From positions 2,294,001 through 2,358,000 of the forward strand of contig NZ_PHHE01000001.1 in the NCBI RefSeq assembly GCF_002813455.1: a stretch of 64,000 nt of DNA. Reading direction: 5' to 3'. The notes under the pieces are model-generated. The model ran no database searches and had not been told where the DNA came from. It worked only from the letters and a program-made list of their open reading frames with translations. This stretch comes from Pseudomonas baetica. GTDB lineage: Bacteria > Pseudomonadota > Gammaproteobacteria > Pseudomonadales > Pseudomonadaceae. Below are positions 1 to 9,465 of the stretch, in pieces (position 1 is the first letter of the stretch; each line of letters opens with the position of its first letter). The position numbers were made by a program, and so were the translations under genes.

Positions 1-545
1 ACGCCCATGGCGATCGGGTCTTGACCGACGAACGGCTCGTCGTACATGAGAATCTGTGGATCGAGCGCAATTGCCCGGGCCAGGGCCACGCGACGCTTCA
101 TGCCGCCGGACAGCTCATCGGGCATCAGCTCGATCGCGCCACGCAGGCCCACCGCCTGCAATTTGAGCAGGACGATGTCGCGGATCATTTCTTCCGGCAA
201 CTCGGTATGAACGCGCAGGGGAAAAGCGACGTTCTCGAAGACATCGAGATCGGTGAACAGCGCGCCGCTCTGGAACAGCACACCCATGTGCTTGCGCGCA
301 TCGAACAGATCGCTGCGCGACAGCTTCGGCAGGTTCTGGCCGTTGACCCAGACTTCGCCGCTGTCGGGACGCAACTGTGCGCCCATCAACCGCAGCAGCG
401 TGGTCTTGCCACACCCGGAAGGCCCCATTATGCCGGTGACCTTGCCGCGCGGGATGCGAATATCGACGTTATTGAAAATGCTGCGCGCACCGCGCTTGAA
501 GGAGACTCCCTTCAGCTCGACCGCGTAGGCGTTATCGGCACTCAT
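1..545 (-). CDS. mlaF: MlaF-type ABC transporter ATPase (5' part only; runs off the window)
   Basis: ATPase of the Mla system, which moves phospholipids between the inner and outer membranes. The minus strand reads from an ATG at 545-543 (MSADNAYAVELKG) for 181 codons without a stop and leaves the window at base 1. Walker A GPSGCGKT lies at residues 41-48, Q-loop LFQSGALF near 90-97, signature LSGGM at 145-149 and Walker B ILMYDEPF at 165-172, all spaced as in an ABC ATPase. The LFQSGALF and DEPFVGQDPI wording is typical of MlaF/Ttg2A. It is divergent from kdsD, the usual Pseudomonas arrangement, with mlaE and mlaD expected to follow outside the window. The C-terminal third is missing only because of the window edge. 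Confidence 0.93.
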   Translation of the reverse strand, partial: MSADNAYAVELKGVSFKRGARSIFNNVDIRIPRGKVTGIMGPSGCGKTTLLRLMGAQLRPDSGEVWVNGQNLPKLSRSDLFDARKHMGVLFQSGALFTDLDVFENVAFPLRVHTELPEEMIRDIVLLKLQAVGLRGAIELMPDELSGGMKRRVALARAIALDPQILMYDEPFVGQDPIAMG

Positions 546-779
546 CTAAACTCCTTGCGATGCAGCCTCTCACTCGGACGCCTGGCTTTATTTAAAAAGC
601 ACGTACATCCCGGGCAGGCCGAACTGGCGGCGAACTATATCACTGCAAACGCCAAGCGCCCAAGCCTGAACCCCGCCGCTTTCAGCGATATGACAGGCGT
701 GCAGGCAGTTTTTTGGAGTTTTGGTAACGAGGAATGACAAAGCACGACGATGTTACGTGAGGCTTTTCAACTTAACCGC

Positions 780-785
780 TATAAT
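780..785 (+). promoter_or_regulatory. -10 element upstream of kdsD
   Basis: A perfect TATAAT lies 35 bases before the kdsD ATG in the 275-base divergent mlaF-kdsD spacer. No convincing -35 is seen at the expected distance, so this is a candidate promoter only. The rest of the spacer (546-779) shows no gene. Confidence 0.5.
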
Positions 786-820
786 CGCCGCCTTTTTCAT
801 CGGGCTATACGATTTCTGAC

Positions 821-1795
821 ATGAGCCAATCCAGTGACCTGATTCAATCGGCACAACGCACCATTCGCCTCGAAGTGGAAGCCGTACAAGGCTTGTTGCC
901 CCATATCGACGCCGATTTCGTACGCGCTTGCGAGATGATTCTGGCCAGCAAGGGCCGTGTGGTCGTGGTCGGCATGGGCAAGTCCGGGCACGTCGGCAAC
1001 AAGATTGCCGCCACCCTGGCCAGCACCGGCACCCCGGCATTTTTCGTTCATCCGGCCGAAGCCAGTCACGGCGACATGGGTATGATCACTCGCGACGACG
1101 TGATCCTGGCCCTGTCCAATTCCGGCTCGACCAACGAAATCGTCACCCTGCTGCCACTGATCAAACGTCTGGGCATCCAGTTGATCAGCGTCACCGGCAA
1201 CCCCGCCTCGCCGCTGGCCAAGGCCGCTGAGGTGAATCTCAACGTTCACGTCGAGCATGAAGCCTGCCCGCTGAACCTGGCCCCGACCTCTTCGACCACC
1301 GCCGCTCTGGTGATGGGCGACGCACTGGCGGTTGCCTTGCTGGAAGCGCGCGGCTTCACCGCCGAAGACTTCGCTTTCTCTCACCCGGGCGGTGCCCTTG
1401 GCCGTCGCCTGTTGCTGAAAGTGGAAAACGTCATGCACGCCGGACAGGAGTTGCCACAGGTACAACGCGGCACCCTGCTCAAGGATGCGCTGATGGAAAT
1501 GACCCGCAAGGGCCTCGGCATGACCGCCATCATCGAAGCCGACGGCAAGCTCGCCGGGATCTTCACTGACGGCGATCTGCGCCGTACGCTCGACCGCAGC
1601 ATTGATATCCGCACCGCCACCATCGATCAGGTGATGACCGCACACGGCAAGACTGCCCGCCCGGAAATGCTCGCGGCCGAAGCCCTGAAAATCATGGAAG
1701 ACCATCGAATCAACGCACTGGTCGTCGTGGACGAAGGTGATCGCCCGATCGGCGCCTTCAACCTCTCCGATCTGCTGCGCGCAGGAGTCATGTAA
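821..1795 (+). CDS. kdsD: D-arabinose 5-phosphate isomerase
   Basis: Converts D-ribulose 5-phosphate to D-arabinose 5-phosphate, the first committed step towards KDO for the LPS inner core, in the cytoplasm. The 324-residue protein has the normal family length. An N-terminal SIS domain carries VVGMGKSGHVGNKIAATLAS (about residues 48-67) and the HPAEASHGDMGM stretch, and two C-terminal CBS domains follow (about 205-324). It is the first gene of a tight operon: its TAA is followed directly by the ATG of kdsC. The next genes (kdsC, lptC, lptA, lptB) act in the same LPS pathway. Confidence 0.96.
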   Translation: MSQSSDLIQSAQRTIRLEVEAVQGLLPHIDADFVRACEMILASKGRVVVVGMGKSGHVGNKIAATLASTGTPAFFVHPAEASHGDMGMITRDDVILALSNSGSTNEIVTLLPLIKRLGIQLISVTGNPASPLAKAAEVNLNVHVEHEACPLNLAPTSSTTAALVMGDALAVALLEARGFTAEDFAFSHPGGALGRRLLLKVENVMHAGQELPQVQRGTLLKDALMEMTRKGLGMTAIIEADGKLAGIFTDGDLRRTLDRSIDIRTATIDQVMTAHGKTARPEMLAAEALKIMEDHRINALVVVDEGDRPIGAFNLSDLLRAGVM

Positions 1796-2320
1796 ATGAA
1801 CACCGATCTGCTGCAACGCGGCAAAGCGATCAAACTGGCGGTTTTTGACGTTGACGGAGTCCTCACCGACGGGCGCCTGTACTTCCTCGAAGACGGCAGC
1901 GAATTCAAGACCTTCAACACCCTCGACGGCCAGGGCATCAAAATGCTGATGAACGCCGGGGTACAGACCGCCATCATCAGCGGTCGCAAGACTCCGGTGG
2001 TAGAACGCAGGGCGAAAAACCTCGGCATCCCGCACCTGTTTCAGGGCCGCGAGGACAAATTGGTGGTTCTGGACGGCCTGCTTGAACAACTCGGCCTAAG
2101 CTATGAACAGGTCGCCTACCTCGGTGACGACCTGCCTGACCTGCCGGTGATTCGCCGGGTCGGTCTGGGCATGGCGGTCGCCAACGCTGCTGCCTTCGTG
2201 CGCGAACATGCCCACGGCATCACCCTGGCCCGTGGTGGCGAAGGTGCTGCACGCGAATTCTGCGAATTGATTCTGCGCGCCCAGGGCCGCCTCGATGCGG
2301 CCAACGCCGCGTACCTGTGA
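1796..2320 (+). CDS. kdsC: 3-deoxy-D-manno-octulosonate 8-phosphate phosphatase
   Basis: HAD-superfamily phosphatase that releases KDO from KDO 8-phosphate. The 174-residue protein lacks a cap domain, as in the family. The nucleophile motif FDVDGVLTDG is at residues 17-26 (Asp18 and Asp20). The motif II region IISGRK and the motif III/IV region YLGDDLPD are also visible. The gene abuts kdsD with no spacer, and its final bases overlap the GTG proposed as the start of lptC, so translation is probably coupled. Confidence 0.96.
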   Translation: MNTDLLQRGKAIKLAVFDVDGVLTDGRLYFLEDGSEFKTFNTLDGQGIKMLMNAGVQTAIISGRKTPVVERRAKNLGIPHLFQGREDKLVVLDGLLEQLGLSYEQVAYLGDDLPDLPVIRRVGLGMAVANAAAFVREHAHGITLARGGEGAAREFCELILRAQGRLDAANAAYL

Positions 2321-2901
2321 GCCAAACCATGTTTAGCAAAAAATTTCGTAATTTCCTGCTTTTCGGCTGCATTGCTGCGATATTCGCGGCGGTCGGCTAC
2401 TGGAACATCAGCCCGGAACGCTTTCTCGACAAGCCGCCAGTGACCTCGGTGGAGACGCCTATCGACTGGTATGCAACCAACACGCATACCGTGCAATACC
2501 TGCCAGACGGCAAAGTGCAGTATGAAATGACCTCCGACAAGGCCGAGCACATCAAGGCGACCGACATCACGCTGGTGACCAAACCTGACCTGAACATGTA
2601 CCGCGGAACGGATTTCCCGTGGCACGTGACCAGCGAACGCGGTGAGGTCAATTCCGGCGGCACCGAAGTCGAGCTGATCGATTCAGTACGCATCAAGCGC
2701 ACCGATGAAAAGAACCGCGCCACCTTGATCACCTCCACTCGCATGACGGTGTTCCCGCAGCAGGAATATGCGCAGACCGAGCAACCCGTTAGAATCGACG
2801 GCGCTGGCGGTGTATCGACTGGCGTTGGAATGAAAGCGTACCTGAAGGACAGCAGGATACACCTGCTATCGAACGTAAGAGGACAGTATGAGGCTCGTTA
2901 A
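2317..2901 (+). CDS. lptC: LPS export protein LptC
   Basis: Bitopic inner-membrane component of the Lpt bridge that passes LPS from LptB2FG to LptA. One hydrophobic segment (about residues 10-28, FLLFGCIAAIFAAVGYW) is followed by a periplasmic beta-jellyroll (LptC/OstA-like) domain. The start is uncertain. GTG at 2317 overlaps the kdsC stop (GTGA) and gives MSQTMFSKKF; ATG at 2329 gives MFSKKF. Neither has a strong Shine-Dalgarno, so I keep the coupled GTG. The end overlaps the start of lptA by 14 bases. Confidence 0.93.
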   Translation: MSQTMFSKKFRNFLLFGCIAAIFAAVGYWNISPERFLDKPPVTSVETPIDWYATNTHTVQYLPDGKVQYEMTSDKAEHIKATDITLVTKPDLNMYRGTDFPWHVTSERGEVNSGGTEVELIDSVRIKRTDEKNRATLITSTRMTVFPQQEYAQTEQPVRIDGAGGVSTGVGMKAYLKDSRIHLLSNVRGQYEAR

Positions 2902-3433
2902 AACCCTCCCTATTTTGCTCAGTCTGGGCGCAGCACTGGGAAGCGTGAGCGCCTGGGCTCTGCCGAACGATCAATCGCAGCCAATCCGCATTCAGGCCGA
3001 CGATGCCCAACTGGACGACAAGAATGGCGTTGCCACCTATAAGGGCGATGTGATCATCACCCAGGGCTCGATGATCGTTAAAGGCAACACGGTGACGATC
3101 ACCCGCACCCCGGCCGGTGACATCGACGTCGTGACGTCGGTGGGCAACCTCGCCTACTTCGAGCAACTGCAAACCGCTGGCGACAGCAAACCCGTTCAGG
3201 GCTGGGGCGTGACGATCCAGTACCACGCTGCGCAAAACCGCGTCGTGCTGATCGACAAGGCCAAGGTTGTCGACAAGGACAACAACACCACCCAGGGCGA
3301 GAAAATCGTCTACGACACCGTGAAGAAGCTGGCCAGCGCCGGTCGCGCCACCGGCAGCAAGGTCACCGAAGCGCGTCCGCGCATCGACATGGTGATCCAG
3401 CCGAAGAAGAAAACCGACGAGAAAACCCAGTAA
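2888..3433 (+). CDS. lptA: LPS transport periplasmic protein LptA
   Basis: Periplasmic bridge protein that oligomerises between LptC and LptD and binds the lipid A acyl chains. The 181-residue protein starts with a signal peptide ([20 protein letters not shown], cleavage likely after AWA at 24). An OstA-like repeat fold follows, with [20 protein letters not shown] and the later [10 protein letters not shown] strand. The C-terminus is Lys/Glu rich. It overlaps lptC upstream, and its TAA shares a base with the lptB ATG. Confidence 0.95.
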   Translation: MRLVKTLPILLSLGAALGSVSAWALPNDQSQPIRIQADDAQLDDKNGVATYKGDVIITQGSMIVKGNTVTITRTPAGDIDVVTSVGNLAYFEQLQTAGDSKPVQGWGVTIQYHAAQNRVVLIDKAKVVDKDNNTTQGEKIVYDTVKKLASAGRATGSKVTEARPRIDMVIQPKKKTDEKTQ

Positions 3434-4158
3434 TGGCAACTCTGAAAGCTCAGCACCTGGCCAAAGCCTATAAAAGCCGCCAGGTCGTGCGTGACGTCAG
3501 CCTGTCGATCGACAGCGGTCAGATCGTCGGCCTGCTCGGCCCTAACGGCGCCGGCAAGACCACCTGCTTCTACATGATCGTCGGCCTGGTGCAGGCCGAT
3601 CAGGGCCGCGTGCTGATCGATGATCTGGACGTCAGCCATCAGCCGATGCACGGCCGCGCCAAGGCCGGTATCGGCTATCTGCCGCAAGAAGCGTCGATCT
3701 TCCGCAAACTGTCGGTGGCCGACAACATCATGGCCATCCTCGAGACCCGTCAGGAACTCGACAAGGCCGGTCGTCGCAAAGAGCTGGAAAGCCTGCTGCA
3801 GGAATTCCACATCAGCCACATCCGCGACAACCTCGGCATGAGCCTGTCCGGTGGCGAGCGCCGCCGGGTGGAAATTGCCCGCGCCCTGGCCACCGCACCG
3901 AAATTCATTCTGCTCGACGAACCGTTCGCCGGTGTCGACCCGATTTCGGTCGGCGACATCAAGCAGATCATCCACCACCTCAAAGCCAAAGGCATCGGCG
4001 TGCTGATCACCGATCACAACGTGCGTGAGACGCTGGACATCTGCGAAACCGCTTACATCGTCAACGACGGTCAACTGATCGCCGAAGGTGACTCCGCAAC
4101 CATCCTCGCCAACGACCTGGTGAAGGAAGTGTATCTGGGCCACGAATTCCGCCTGTAA
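3433..4158 (+). CDS. lptB: LPS export ABC transporter ATPase LptB
   Basis: Cytoplasmic ATPase that powers LPS extraction by LptFG. At 241 residues it has the usual length. Walker A GPNGAGKT is at 36-43, Q-loop [12 protein letters not shown] near 85-96, signature [15 protein letters not shown] in the middle and Walker [15 protein letters not shown], with the H-loop in [10 protein letters not shown]. It is the last LPS-export gene of the operon; rpoN follows after a 188-base spacer. Confidence 0.97.
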   Translation: MATLKAQHLAKAYKSRQVVRDVSLSIDSGQIVGLLGPNGAGKTTCFYMIVGLVQADQGRVLIDDLDVSHQPMHGRAKAGIGYLPQEASIFRKLSVADNIMAILETRQELDKAGRRKELESLLQEFHISHIRDNLGMSLSGGERRRVEIARALATAPKFILLDEPFAGVDPISVGDIKQIIHHLKAKGIGVLITDHNVRETLDICETAYIVNDGQLIAEGDSATILANDLVKEVYLGHEFRL

Positions 4159-4263
4159 GCATATTGGTGCCGGGAGAGCCGCCCGGGCGCTGTATCGATT
4201 CAAGCAGAATTTAATACGCTTTAATTGTTACAGCGCTCTAGGCAAACACTTCAGTTTCAGGCA

Positions 4264-4295
4264 TATAATTTGCTTAAGTTTGGCGCTTCGGCGCC
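4264..4295 (+). promoter_or_regulatory. rpoN promoter -10 and 5' hairpin
   Basis: A perfect TATAAT is at 4264-4269, 78 bases before the rpoN ATG, followed at 4282-4295 by the small hairpin GGCGCTTCGGCGCC with a TTCG loop. A -35 match is weak. This suggests rpoN has its own promoter in addition to readthrough from lptB. Confidence 0.5.
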
Positions 4296-4346
4296 CTGTA
4301 GTGGATGGCGCATGCGCGCCGGCGAATAAGGTGTTAAGCCCCTGCC

Positions 4347-5840
4347 ATGAAACCATCGCTAGTCTTGAGAATGGGCCAGCAGCTGACGATGACACCGCAG
4401 CTGCAACAGGCCATCCGCCTGCTCCAATTGTCGACCCTGGATCTGCAACAGGAGATCCAGGAGGCTCTGGAATCCAATCCGATGCTCGAACGCCAAGAAG
4501 AAGGCGACGACTTCGACAACTCCGATCCACTGGCCGATAACGCCGAACAGAAGCCCAACACCGAGATTCAGGAACCGTCCTATCAGGAAGCCGCCCCGAC
4601 GGTGGATAACCTTGAGGACGGCGAGTGGAACGAGCGCATCCCCAATGAGCTTCCGGTCGACACTGCCTGGGAAGACGTCTACCAGACCAGCGCCAGCAGC
4701 CTGCCCAGCAGCGATGACGACGAGTGGGACTTCACCACCCGCACTTCCGCCGGCGAAAGCCTGCAAAGTCACCTGCTGTGGCAATTGAACCTCGCGCCGA
4801 TGTCCGACACCGATCGCCTGATCGCCGTGACCCTGATCGATTGCATCAACAATCAGGGTTACCTGGACGAAACACTCGACGAGATCCTTGAGGCGTTCGA
4901 CCCGGAACTGGACATCGAACTGGACGAAATCGAAGCCGTCCTGCACCGCATCCAGCAATTCGAACCGGCCGGCATCGGCGCCCGCAACCTCAGCGAATGC
5001 CTGCGGCTGCAATTGCGTCAGCTATCGGCCAAGACCCCGTGGCTGGCTGAAGCCAAACGCCTGGTCAGCGATTACATCGACCTGCTCGGCAGCCGCGATT
5101 ACAGCCAGTTGATGCGCCGCATGAAGCTCAAGGAAGACGAGTTGCGGCAGGTCATCGAACTGGTGCAGAGCCTCAACCCGCGTCCGGGCTCGCAAATCGA
5201 GTCCACTGAAGCTGAATACGTCGTACCTGACGTGATCGTGCGCAAGGACAACGAACGCTGGCTGGTCGAGCTCAATCAGGAGTCGGTGCCACGCCTGCGG
5301 GTCAACGCACAGTACGCAGGTTTCGTGCGCCGTGCCGATACCAGCGCCGATAACACTTTCATGCGCAATCAGTTGCAGGAAGCACGCTGGTTCATCAAGA
5401 GCCTGCAAAGCCGCAACGAAACCCTGATGAAAGTGGCCACGCAGATCGTCGAGCATCAGCGCGGCTTCCTGGAGTACGGCGACGAAGCGATGAAGCCTCT
5501 GGTTCTGCATGACATCGCCGAAGCCGTTGGCATGCACGAATCGACGATTTCACGGGTGACCACGCAGAAATTCATGCATACCCCGCGCGGTATCTATGAA
5601 TTGAAATACTTTTTCTCCAGCCACGTCAGCACCTCCGAAGGCGGCGAATGCTCGTCCACGGCGATCCGCGCGATCATCAAAAAACTGGTTGCCGCGGAAA
5701 ATCAGAAAAAGCCGTTGAGTGACAGCAAGATCGCTGGTTTACTGGAGGCACAAGGCATTCAGGTGGCTCGCCGCACCGTCGCCAAGTACCGCGAATCCCT
5801 CGGGATCGCGCCTTCGAGCGAACGCAAGCGGTTGATGTAA
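4347..5840 (+). CDS. rpoN: RNA polymerase sigma-54 factor
   Basis: Alternative sigma factor for nitrogen, motility and carbon-source promoters with -24/-12 elements. The 497-residue protein shows the Gln/Leu-rich activator-interacting region I ([20 protein letters not shown] onward), an acidic region II (about 50-120), the core-binding domain, a helix-turn-helix and the RpoN box [10 protein letters not shown] at residues 474-483. It sits between lptB and hpf-ptsN-rapZ-ptsO, the standard rpoN neighbourhood of proteobacteria. Confidence 0.97.
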   Translation: MKPSLVLRMGQQLTMTPQLQQAIRLLQLSTLDLQQEIQEALESNPMLERQEEGDDFDNSDPLADNAEQKPNTEIQEPSYQEAAPTVDNLEDGEWNERIPNELPVDTAWEDVYQTSASSLPSSDDDEWDFTTRTSAGESLQSHLLWQLNLAPMSDTDRLIAVTLIDCINNQGYLDETLDEILEAFDPELDIELDEIEAVLHRIQQFEPAGIGARNLSECLRLQLRQLSAKTPWLAEAKRLVSDYIDLLGSRDYSQLMRRMKLKEDELRQVIELVQSLNPRPGSQIESTEAEYVVPDVIVRKDNERWLVELNQESVPRLRVNAQYAGFVRRADTSADNTFMRNQLQEARWFIKSLQSRNETLMKVATQIVEHQRGFLEYGDEAMKPLVLHDIAEAVGMHESTISRVTTQKFMHTPRGIYELKYFFSSHVSTSEGGECSSTAIRAIIKKLVAAENQKKPLSDSKIAGLLEAQGIQVARRTVAKYRESLGIAPSSERKRLM

Positions 5841-5861
5841 GCCACGTTACAGCGTTCCAGT

Positions 5862-5881
5862 GGCAGGCTATCCGGCCTGCC
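5862..5881 (+). terminator. hairpin between rpoN and hpf
   Basis: Seven-base stem GGCAGGC / GCCTGCC around TATCCG, followed by gctttatg. The T-run is weak, so it may be a processing or attenuation structure rather than a full terminator. Confidence 0.35.
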
Positions 5882-5913
5882 GCTTTATGCACTGGCAACG
5901 AAGGAGAAGCTGT

Positions 5914-6222
5914 ATGCAAGTCAACATCAGTGGACACCAACTGGAAGTGACCGAACCTCTGCGCGCTTATATCGGCGAAAAACTCGAACGATTGGAGCGC
6001 CATTTCGACAAGATCACTAACGTGCAAGTCACGATGTGTGTCGAAAAACTGAAGCAGAAAATCGAAGCCACGCTGCATATTCCCGGCAATGAAGTCGTCG
6101 CCAACGCGGAACATACCGATATGTACGCGGCGATCGACTTATTAACCGACAAGCTGGATAAACAACTCAAAAAGCATAAGGAAAAGACCCAAAGCCTGCT
6201 CCAGGGCGCCACCGGTCGATAA
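5914..6222 (+). CDS. hpf: ribosome hibernation promoting factor (short form)
   Basis: Binds the 30S decoding and channel region and inactivates or dimerises ribosomes in stationary phase. I use the ATG at 5914 (MQVNISGHQLEVTEPLRAYI) because AAGGAG lies 8 bases before it and it matches the family N-terminus; upstream in-frame starts fall in the spacer hairpin. The 102 residues cover only the S30AE domain, so this is the short HPF type that acts together with RMF. It lies between rpoN and ptsN. Confidence 0.94.
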   Translation: MQVNISGHQLEVTEPLRAYIGEKLERLERHFDKITNVQVTMCVEKLKQKIEATLHIPGNEVVANAEHTDMYAAIDLLTDKLDKQLKKHKEKTQSLLQGATGR

Positions 6223-6233
6223 CCCCCCACTCC

Positions 6234-6698
6234 ATGATCCGACTTGAAAATATCCTGACCCCCGGCCGTTCCCTGGTGAACGTGCCGGGCGGCAGTAAAA
6301 AGAAAGCCCTCGAACAAATTGCCAATCTCATCGCCCGCGAAGTGCCGGCGCTGGAAATGCAGGATGTCTTCGAGGCCCTGATCGCACGTGAGAAACTCGG
6401 CTCCACCGGTTTCGGCAACGGCATCGCCATTCCTCACTGCCGTCTGAAGGGATGCACTGAGCCTGTCAGCGCCTTGATGCACCTTGAAGCCCCTATCGAC
6501 TTCGACGCTATCGACGGCGCTCCGGTTGATCTGTTGTTCGTCTTGCTGGTGCCGGAAGCGGCGACCGATGCGCACCTGGAATTGCTGCGCCAGATCGCCA
6601 GCATGCTGGATCGCAAGGACGTGCGCGATAAATTGCGTAGTGCTTCGAGCAACGAAGCCTTGTATCAGGTCGTCGTGGACGAACAAAGCGGGCATTAA
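6234..6698 (+). CDS. ptsN: nitrogen PTS enzyme IIA
   Basis: EIIA-Ntr phosphocarrier and regulator of nitrogen, potassium and carbon responses. The 154-residue protein has the PTS EIIA type-2 fold. The phosphorylated His is residue 68 in GNGIAIPHCRLKG. It starts 11 bases after hpf and is followed 3 bases later by rapZ. The other dedicated PTSNtr carrier, NPr (ptsO), is two genes downstream. Confidence 0.96.
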   Translation: MIRLENILTPGRSLVNVPGGSKKKALEQIANLIAREVPALEMQDVFEALIAREKLGSTGFGNGIAIPHCRLKGCTEPVSALMHLEAPIDFDAIDGAPVDLLFVLLVPEAATDAHLELLRQIASMLDRKDVRDKLRSASSNEALYQVVVDEQSGH

Positions 6699-6701
6699 TT
6701 C

Positions 6702-7559
6702 ATGCGCTTGATCATCGTCAGTGGCCGTTCCGGCTCGGGCAAAAGTACTGCCCTGAATGTCCTTGAAGACAACGGCTACTACTGCATCGACAACCTGCCG
6801 GCCGGCCTGCTGCCGGAACTGGCCGAACGCGCCCTGATTCATACCGAACTGACCCAGCCGCTGGTGGCAGTTTCGATCGATGCGCGCAACCTGCCCAGCC
6901 ATCTCTCGCGCTTCCCCGAGCTGCTGGAAGAAGTCCGCAGCCGCCATATCCAGTGCGATGTGCTTTATCTGGATGCCGATGAGGAAACGCTGCTCAAGCG
7001 CTTCTCGGAAACCCGCCGACGCCATCCGTTGAGCACTGCCAATCGCTCGCTGGCCGAAGCGATCCATGATGAAACCGCCCTGCTCGGCCCCATTGCCGAT
7101 CTGGCCGACCTGAAGATCAACACCACCCATCTGAACCTGTACCAGTTGCGTGACACCATCAAGCTGCGCTTGCTGAATCAGCCTGAGCCCGGAACGGCGT
7201 TTCTGGTTGAATCGTTCGGCTTCAAGCGGGGCATGCCGGTCGATGCGGATCTGGTATTCGATGTGCGCTGCCTGCCTAATCCTTACTGGAAGCCGGAACT
7301 GCGTGCGCAATCGGGCCTCGATGCGCCAGTAGCGGAGTACCTGGCGGCACAGCCGGAAGTTGAAGAAATGTTTCAGGACATTTTCACCTACCTGCACAAA
7401 TGGCTGCCACGTTTCGCCGCCAGCAATCGCGCCTACGTCACCATTGCCATTGGCTGCACCGGCGGGCATCACCGCTCCGTCTACCTGACCGAACGCCTGG
7501 GTCAGGCCCTGCAGAAAACCCTGAAGAACGTCCAGGTTCGCCACCGCGACCTCACTTAA
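6702..7559 (+). CDS. rapZ: RNase adapter protein RapZ
   Basis: P-loop protein that in enterobacteria presents small RNAs to RNase E to control glucosamine-6-phosphate synthase; its targets in Pseudomonas are less clear. The 285 residues are full length. Walker [10 protein letters not shown] is at residues 8-16, and the C-terminal domain contains [19 protein letters not shown]. It lies between ptsN and ptsO, as in most gamma-proteobacteria. Confidence 0.96.
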   Translation: MRLIIVSGRSGSGKSTALNVLEDNGYYCIDNLPAGLLPELAERALIHTELTQPLVAVSIDARNLPSHLSRFPELLEEVRSRHIQCDVLYLDADEETLLKRFSETRRRHPLSTANRSLAEAIHDETALLGPIADLADLKINTTHLNLYQLRDTIKLRLLNQPEPGTAFLVESFGFKRGMPVDADLVFDVRCLPNPYWKPELRAQSGLDAPVAEYLAAQPEVEEMFQDIFTYLHKWLPRFAASNRAYVTIAIGCTGGHHRSVYLTERLGQALQKTLKNVQVRHRDLT

Positions 7560-7574
7560 AGGATTCACACCGCG

Positions 7575-7850
7575 ATGCCTGCTCTGGAAATCGAAATCAT
7601 CAATAAACTGGGTTTGCATGCCCGCGCGTCGGCGAAGTTTGTCGGGGTAGCGGGGCAATATCCGGATTGCACGATCAGAGTGGGCCGCACGCCGGAGACC
7701 ACGGTCGATGGTAAAAGCATCATGGCGATGATGATGTTGGCTGCGGGCAAAGGCACCAAAATCTATTTGAGTACCGAAGGCCATCAGGAGCAGGAAGCAT
7801 TGGATGCGTTGGTGGCGTTGATCAACAACTACTTCGATGAAGGTGGCTGA
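7575..7850 (+). CDS. ptsO: HPr-family phosphocarrier NPr
   Basis: Phosphocarrier of the nitrogen PTS that relays phosphate from EI-Ntr (PtsP) to EIIA-Ntr. The 91-residue HPr fold has the active-site His15 in NKLGLHARASAKF and the conserved TVDGKSIMAMMML stretch around Ser/Ile. It is the last gene of the rpoN operon; after it comes a lone REP sequence and then the convergent ZIP gene. Confidence 0.95.
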   Translation: MPALEIEIINKLGLHARASAKFVGVAGQYPDCTIRVGRTPETTVDGKSIMAMMMLAAGKGTKIYLSTEGHQEQEALDALVALINNYFDEGG

Positions 7851-7856
7851 CAGCCA

Positions 7857-7930
7857 AAATCAAAAAGTCGCAGCCCATGTCGCACCAATCCCCTCGTAGG
7901 AGCTGCCGCAGGCTGCGATCTTTTGATCTT
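7857..7930. repeat. REP element, AGGAGCTGCCGCAGGCTGCG family, degenerate pair
   Basis: The right copy (7895-7930) matches the family core followed by GATCTTTTGATCTT. The left arm (7857-7876) keeps only part of the inverted partner. It lies between the convergent ptsO and ZIP genes, a usual REP location. Confidence 0.8.
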
Positions 7931-8822
7931 CAACCCAACGCCGTATCCATCACCATCATCAGACAAAACCCGATCAACAGACCAAGACTGGCCAGTTTGT
8001 CATGACCATTGCGTCGCGACTCGGGAATCACTTCGTGGGTCACCACCAGCAGCATCGCCCCCGCCGCCAGTGCCAGACCTAACGGCAACAACACCTGCGC
8101 CAGACTGACCAGCCACGCGCACAACAGCGCAAACACCGGCTCGACCAGACCTGACGCCGCGCCGATCAGAAACGCCTTGACCCGCGACATCCCCGCCCCG
8201 GCCAGCACCAGTGCGATCACCAGACCTTCCGGCACATCCTGCAATGCGATACCCATGGCCAGACTGTCAGCGTCCGGCATGCCACCGCCGGCCGAAACGC
8301 CGACGGCCATGCCTTCCGGGATGTTATGAGCAATGATGGCAAACACGAACAACCAGATCCGCGGCGGAATCACAGGATGTTCGACGGTACCGACGAGCAT
8401 CTCCGGTGAGGCGCCAGAGACCTTGCGATCGACCAGGTAGAGGCCGAACGCCCCGAGCATGATGCCAAAACAGATCAGACCGCTGGCCGCCCAGGGGTCA
8501 GGCCGAGGCTTTCAGCAGCGGCGATGCCCGGCACGATCAGCGAAAACGCCGTCGCCGCCAGCATCACCCCGGCTCCAAAACCCAGCAAGGTGTCGCTGAG
8601 TGCCTGCGGCATGCGCCGGATCACCAGCACCGGCACCGCCCCAAGCGCCGTGCCGAGGGCGCAGATCGCCCCCCCCTGCAATGCCCGTGACAGCCTGGGC
8701 TCCAGATCCAGCCATTCCAGGCCATGGGCGACCAGCAAAGTCAGGCCCGCCAACAGCAACAACGCCCCCACTGAGTAACGAAACATACGCCCACTTCCGA
8801 TCGCCAGTGTCTCAGTGCCCAT
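7930..8822 (-). pseudogene. ZIP-family divalent metal transporter, frameshifted
   Basis: A polytopic ZIP (GufA-like) metal importer split by one missing base. The N-terminal part reads MGTETLAIGSGRMFRYSV up to AAESLGLTP, then runs into TGA at 8477-8475. The C-terminal part resumes in another frame with LGAFGLYLVDRKV. Adding one G to GGGG at 8494-8497 (plus strand) joins them as LGLTPWAASGLICFGIMLGA and gives about 297 residues. The ZIP signatures HNIPEGMAVGVSAGG and ALQDVPEGLVIAL are intact. It starts 30 bases after sodA, so it belongs to the Fur-controlled fagA-fumC-orfX-sodA operon and would plausibly supply Mn or Fe. The break could be a real mutation or a homopolymer sequencing error. Confidence 0.85.
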
Positions 8823-8852
8823 AGTCTGCCTTGGATTGTTTTTATAGAAGAC

Positions 8853-9464
8853 TTAAACCAGTGCAGCCTGATAGCGCGCAGCAACTTCAGGCCAATTGAT
8901 CACGTTGTAAAACGCGTTGATGTATTCCGGGCGACGGTTCTGGTAGCGCAAGTAATAAGCGTGCTCCCAAACGTCGAGACCGAGGATCGGCGTGTTGCCG
9001 TTCATCAATGGGCTGTCCTGATTGCCGCTGCTTTCTACGATCAGCTTCTTGTCCGGAGTCACACTGAGCCAGGCCCAACCGCTGCCGAAACGGGTCAGCG
9101 CAGCTTTGGTGAATGCTTCTTTGAAACTGTCGAGACCACCCAGTTGCTCGTCGATTGCCTTGGCCAGCACACCGTCCGGCTTGCCGCCGCCACTTGGAAC
9201 CATCACTTCCCAGAACAGCGAATGATTGGCGTGACCGCCGCCCTGATTGATCACCGCGGCGCGAAGCTTGTGCGGCAACTGCTGAACGCTGGCGACCAGT
9301 TTTTCCACTGGCCACTCTGCGTATTCAGTGCCTTCTACCGCTGCATTGAGATTGTTGATATAAGTCTGATGATGCTTGGTGTAGTGGATTTCCATGGTTT
9401 GCGCATCGATGTGCGGTTCCAGGGCATCGTAGGCGTAAGGCAAGGCAGGCAAGGTAAAAGCCAT
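8853..9464 (-). CDS. sodA: superoxide dismutase, manganese type
   Basis: Dismutates superoxide with a mononuclear metal site. I use the ATG at 9464 ([20 protein letters not shown]), giving 203 residues, the family length. Metal ligands are seen in [12 protein letters not shown] (first His), HANHSLFW (second His) and DVWEHAYYL (Asp and His). [10 protein letters not shown], with Gln in this position, points to the Mn rather than Fe enzyme, like SodM of P. aeruginosa. It is the fourth gene of an iron-starvation operon, so cells short of iron would switch to Mn-SOD. The start is one base from the end of the upstream gene. Confidence 0.95.
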   Translation of the reverse strand: MAFTLPALPYAYDALEPHIDAQTMEIHYTKHHQTYINNLNAAVEGTEYAEWPVEKLVASVQQLPHKLRAAVINQGGGHANHSLFWEVMVPSGGGKPDGVLAKAIDEQLGGLDSFKEAFTKAALTRFGSGWAWLSVTPDKKLIVESSGNQDSPLMNGNTPILGLDVWEHAYYLRYQNRRPEYINAFYNVINWPEVAARYQAALV

Positions 9465-9465
9465 T

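Noticed and set aside
5967..7784. 605-codon open frame on the minus strand across hpf-ptsN-rapZ-ptsO
   Set aside because: Antisense shadow of four well recognised genes; such long frames arise from the high GC content at third positions.
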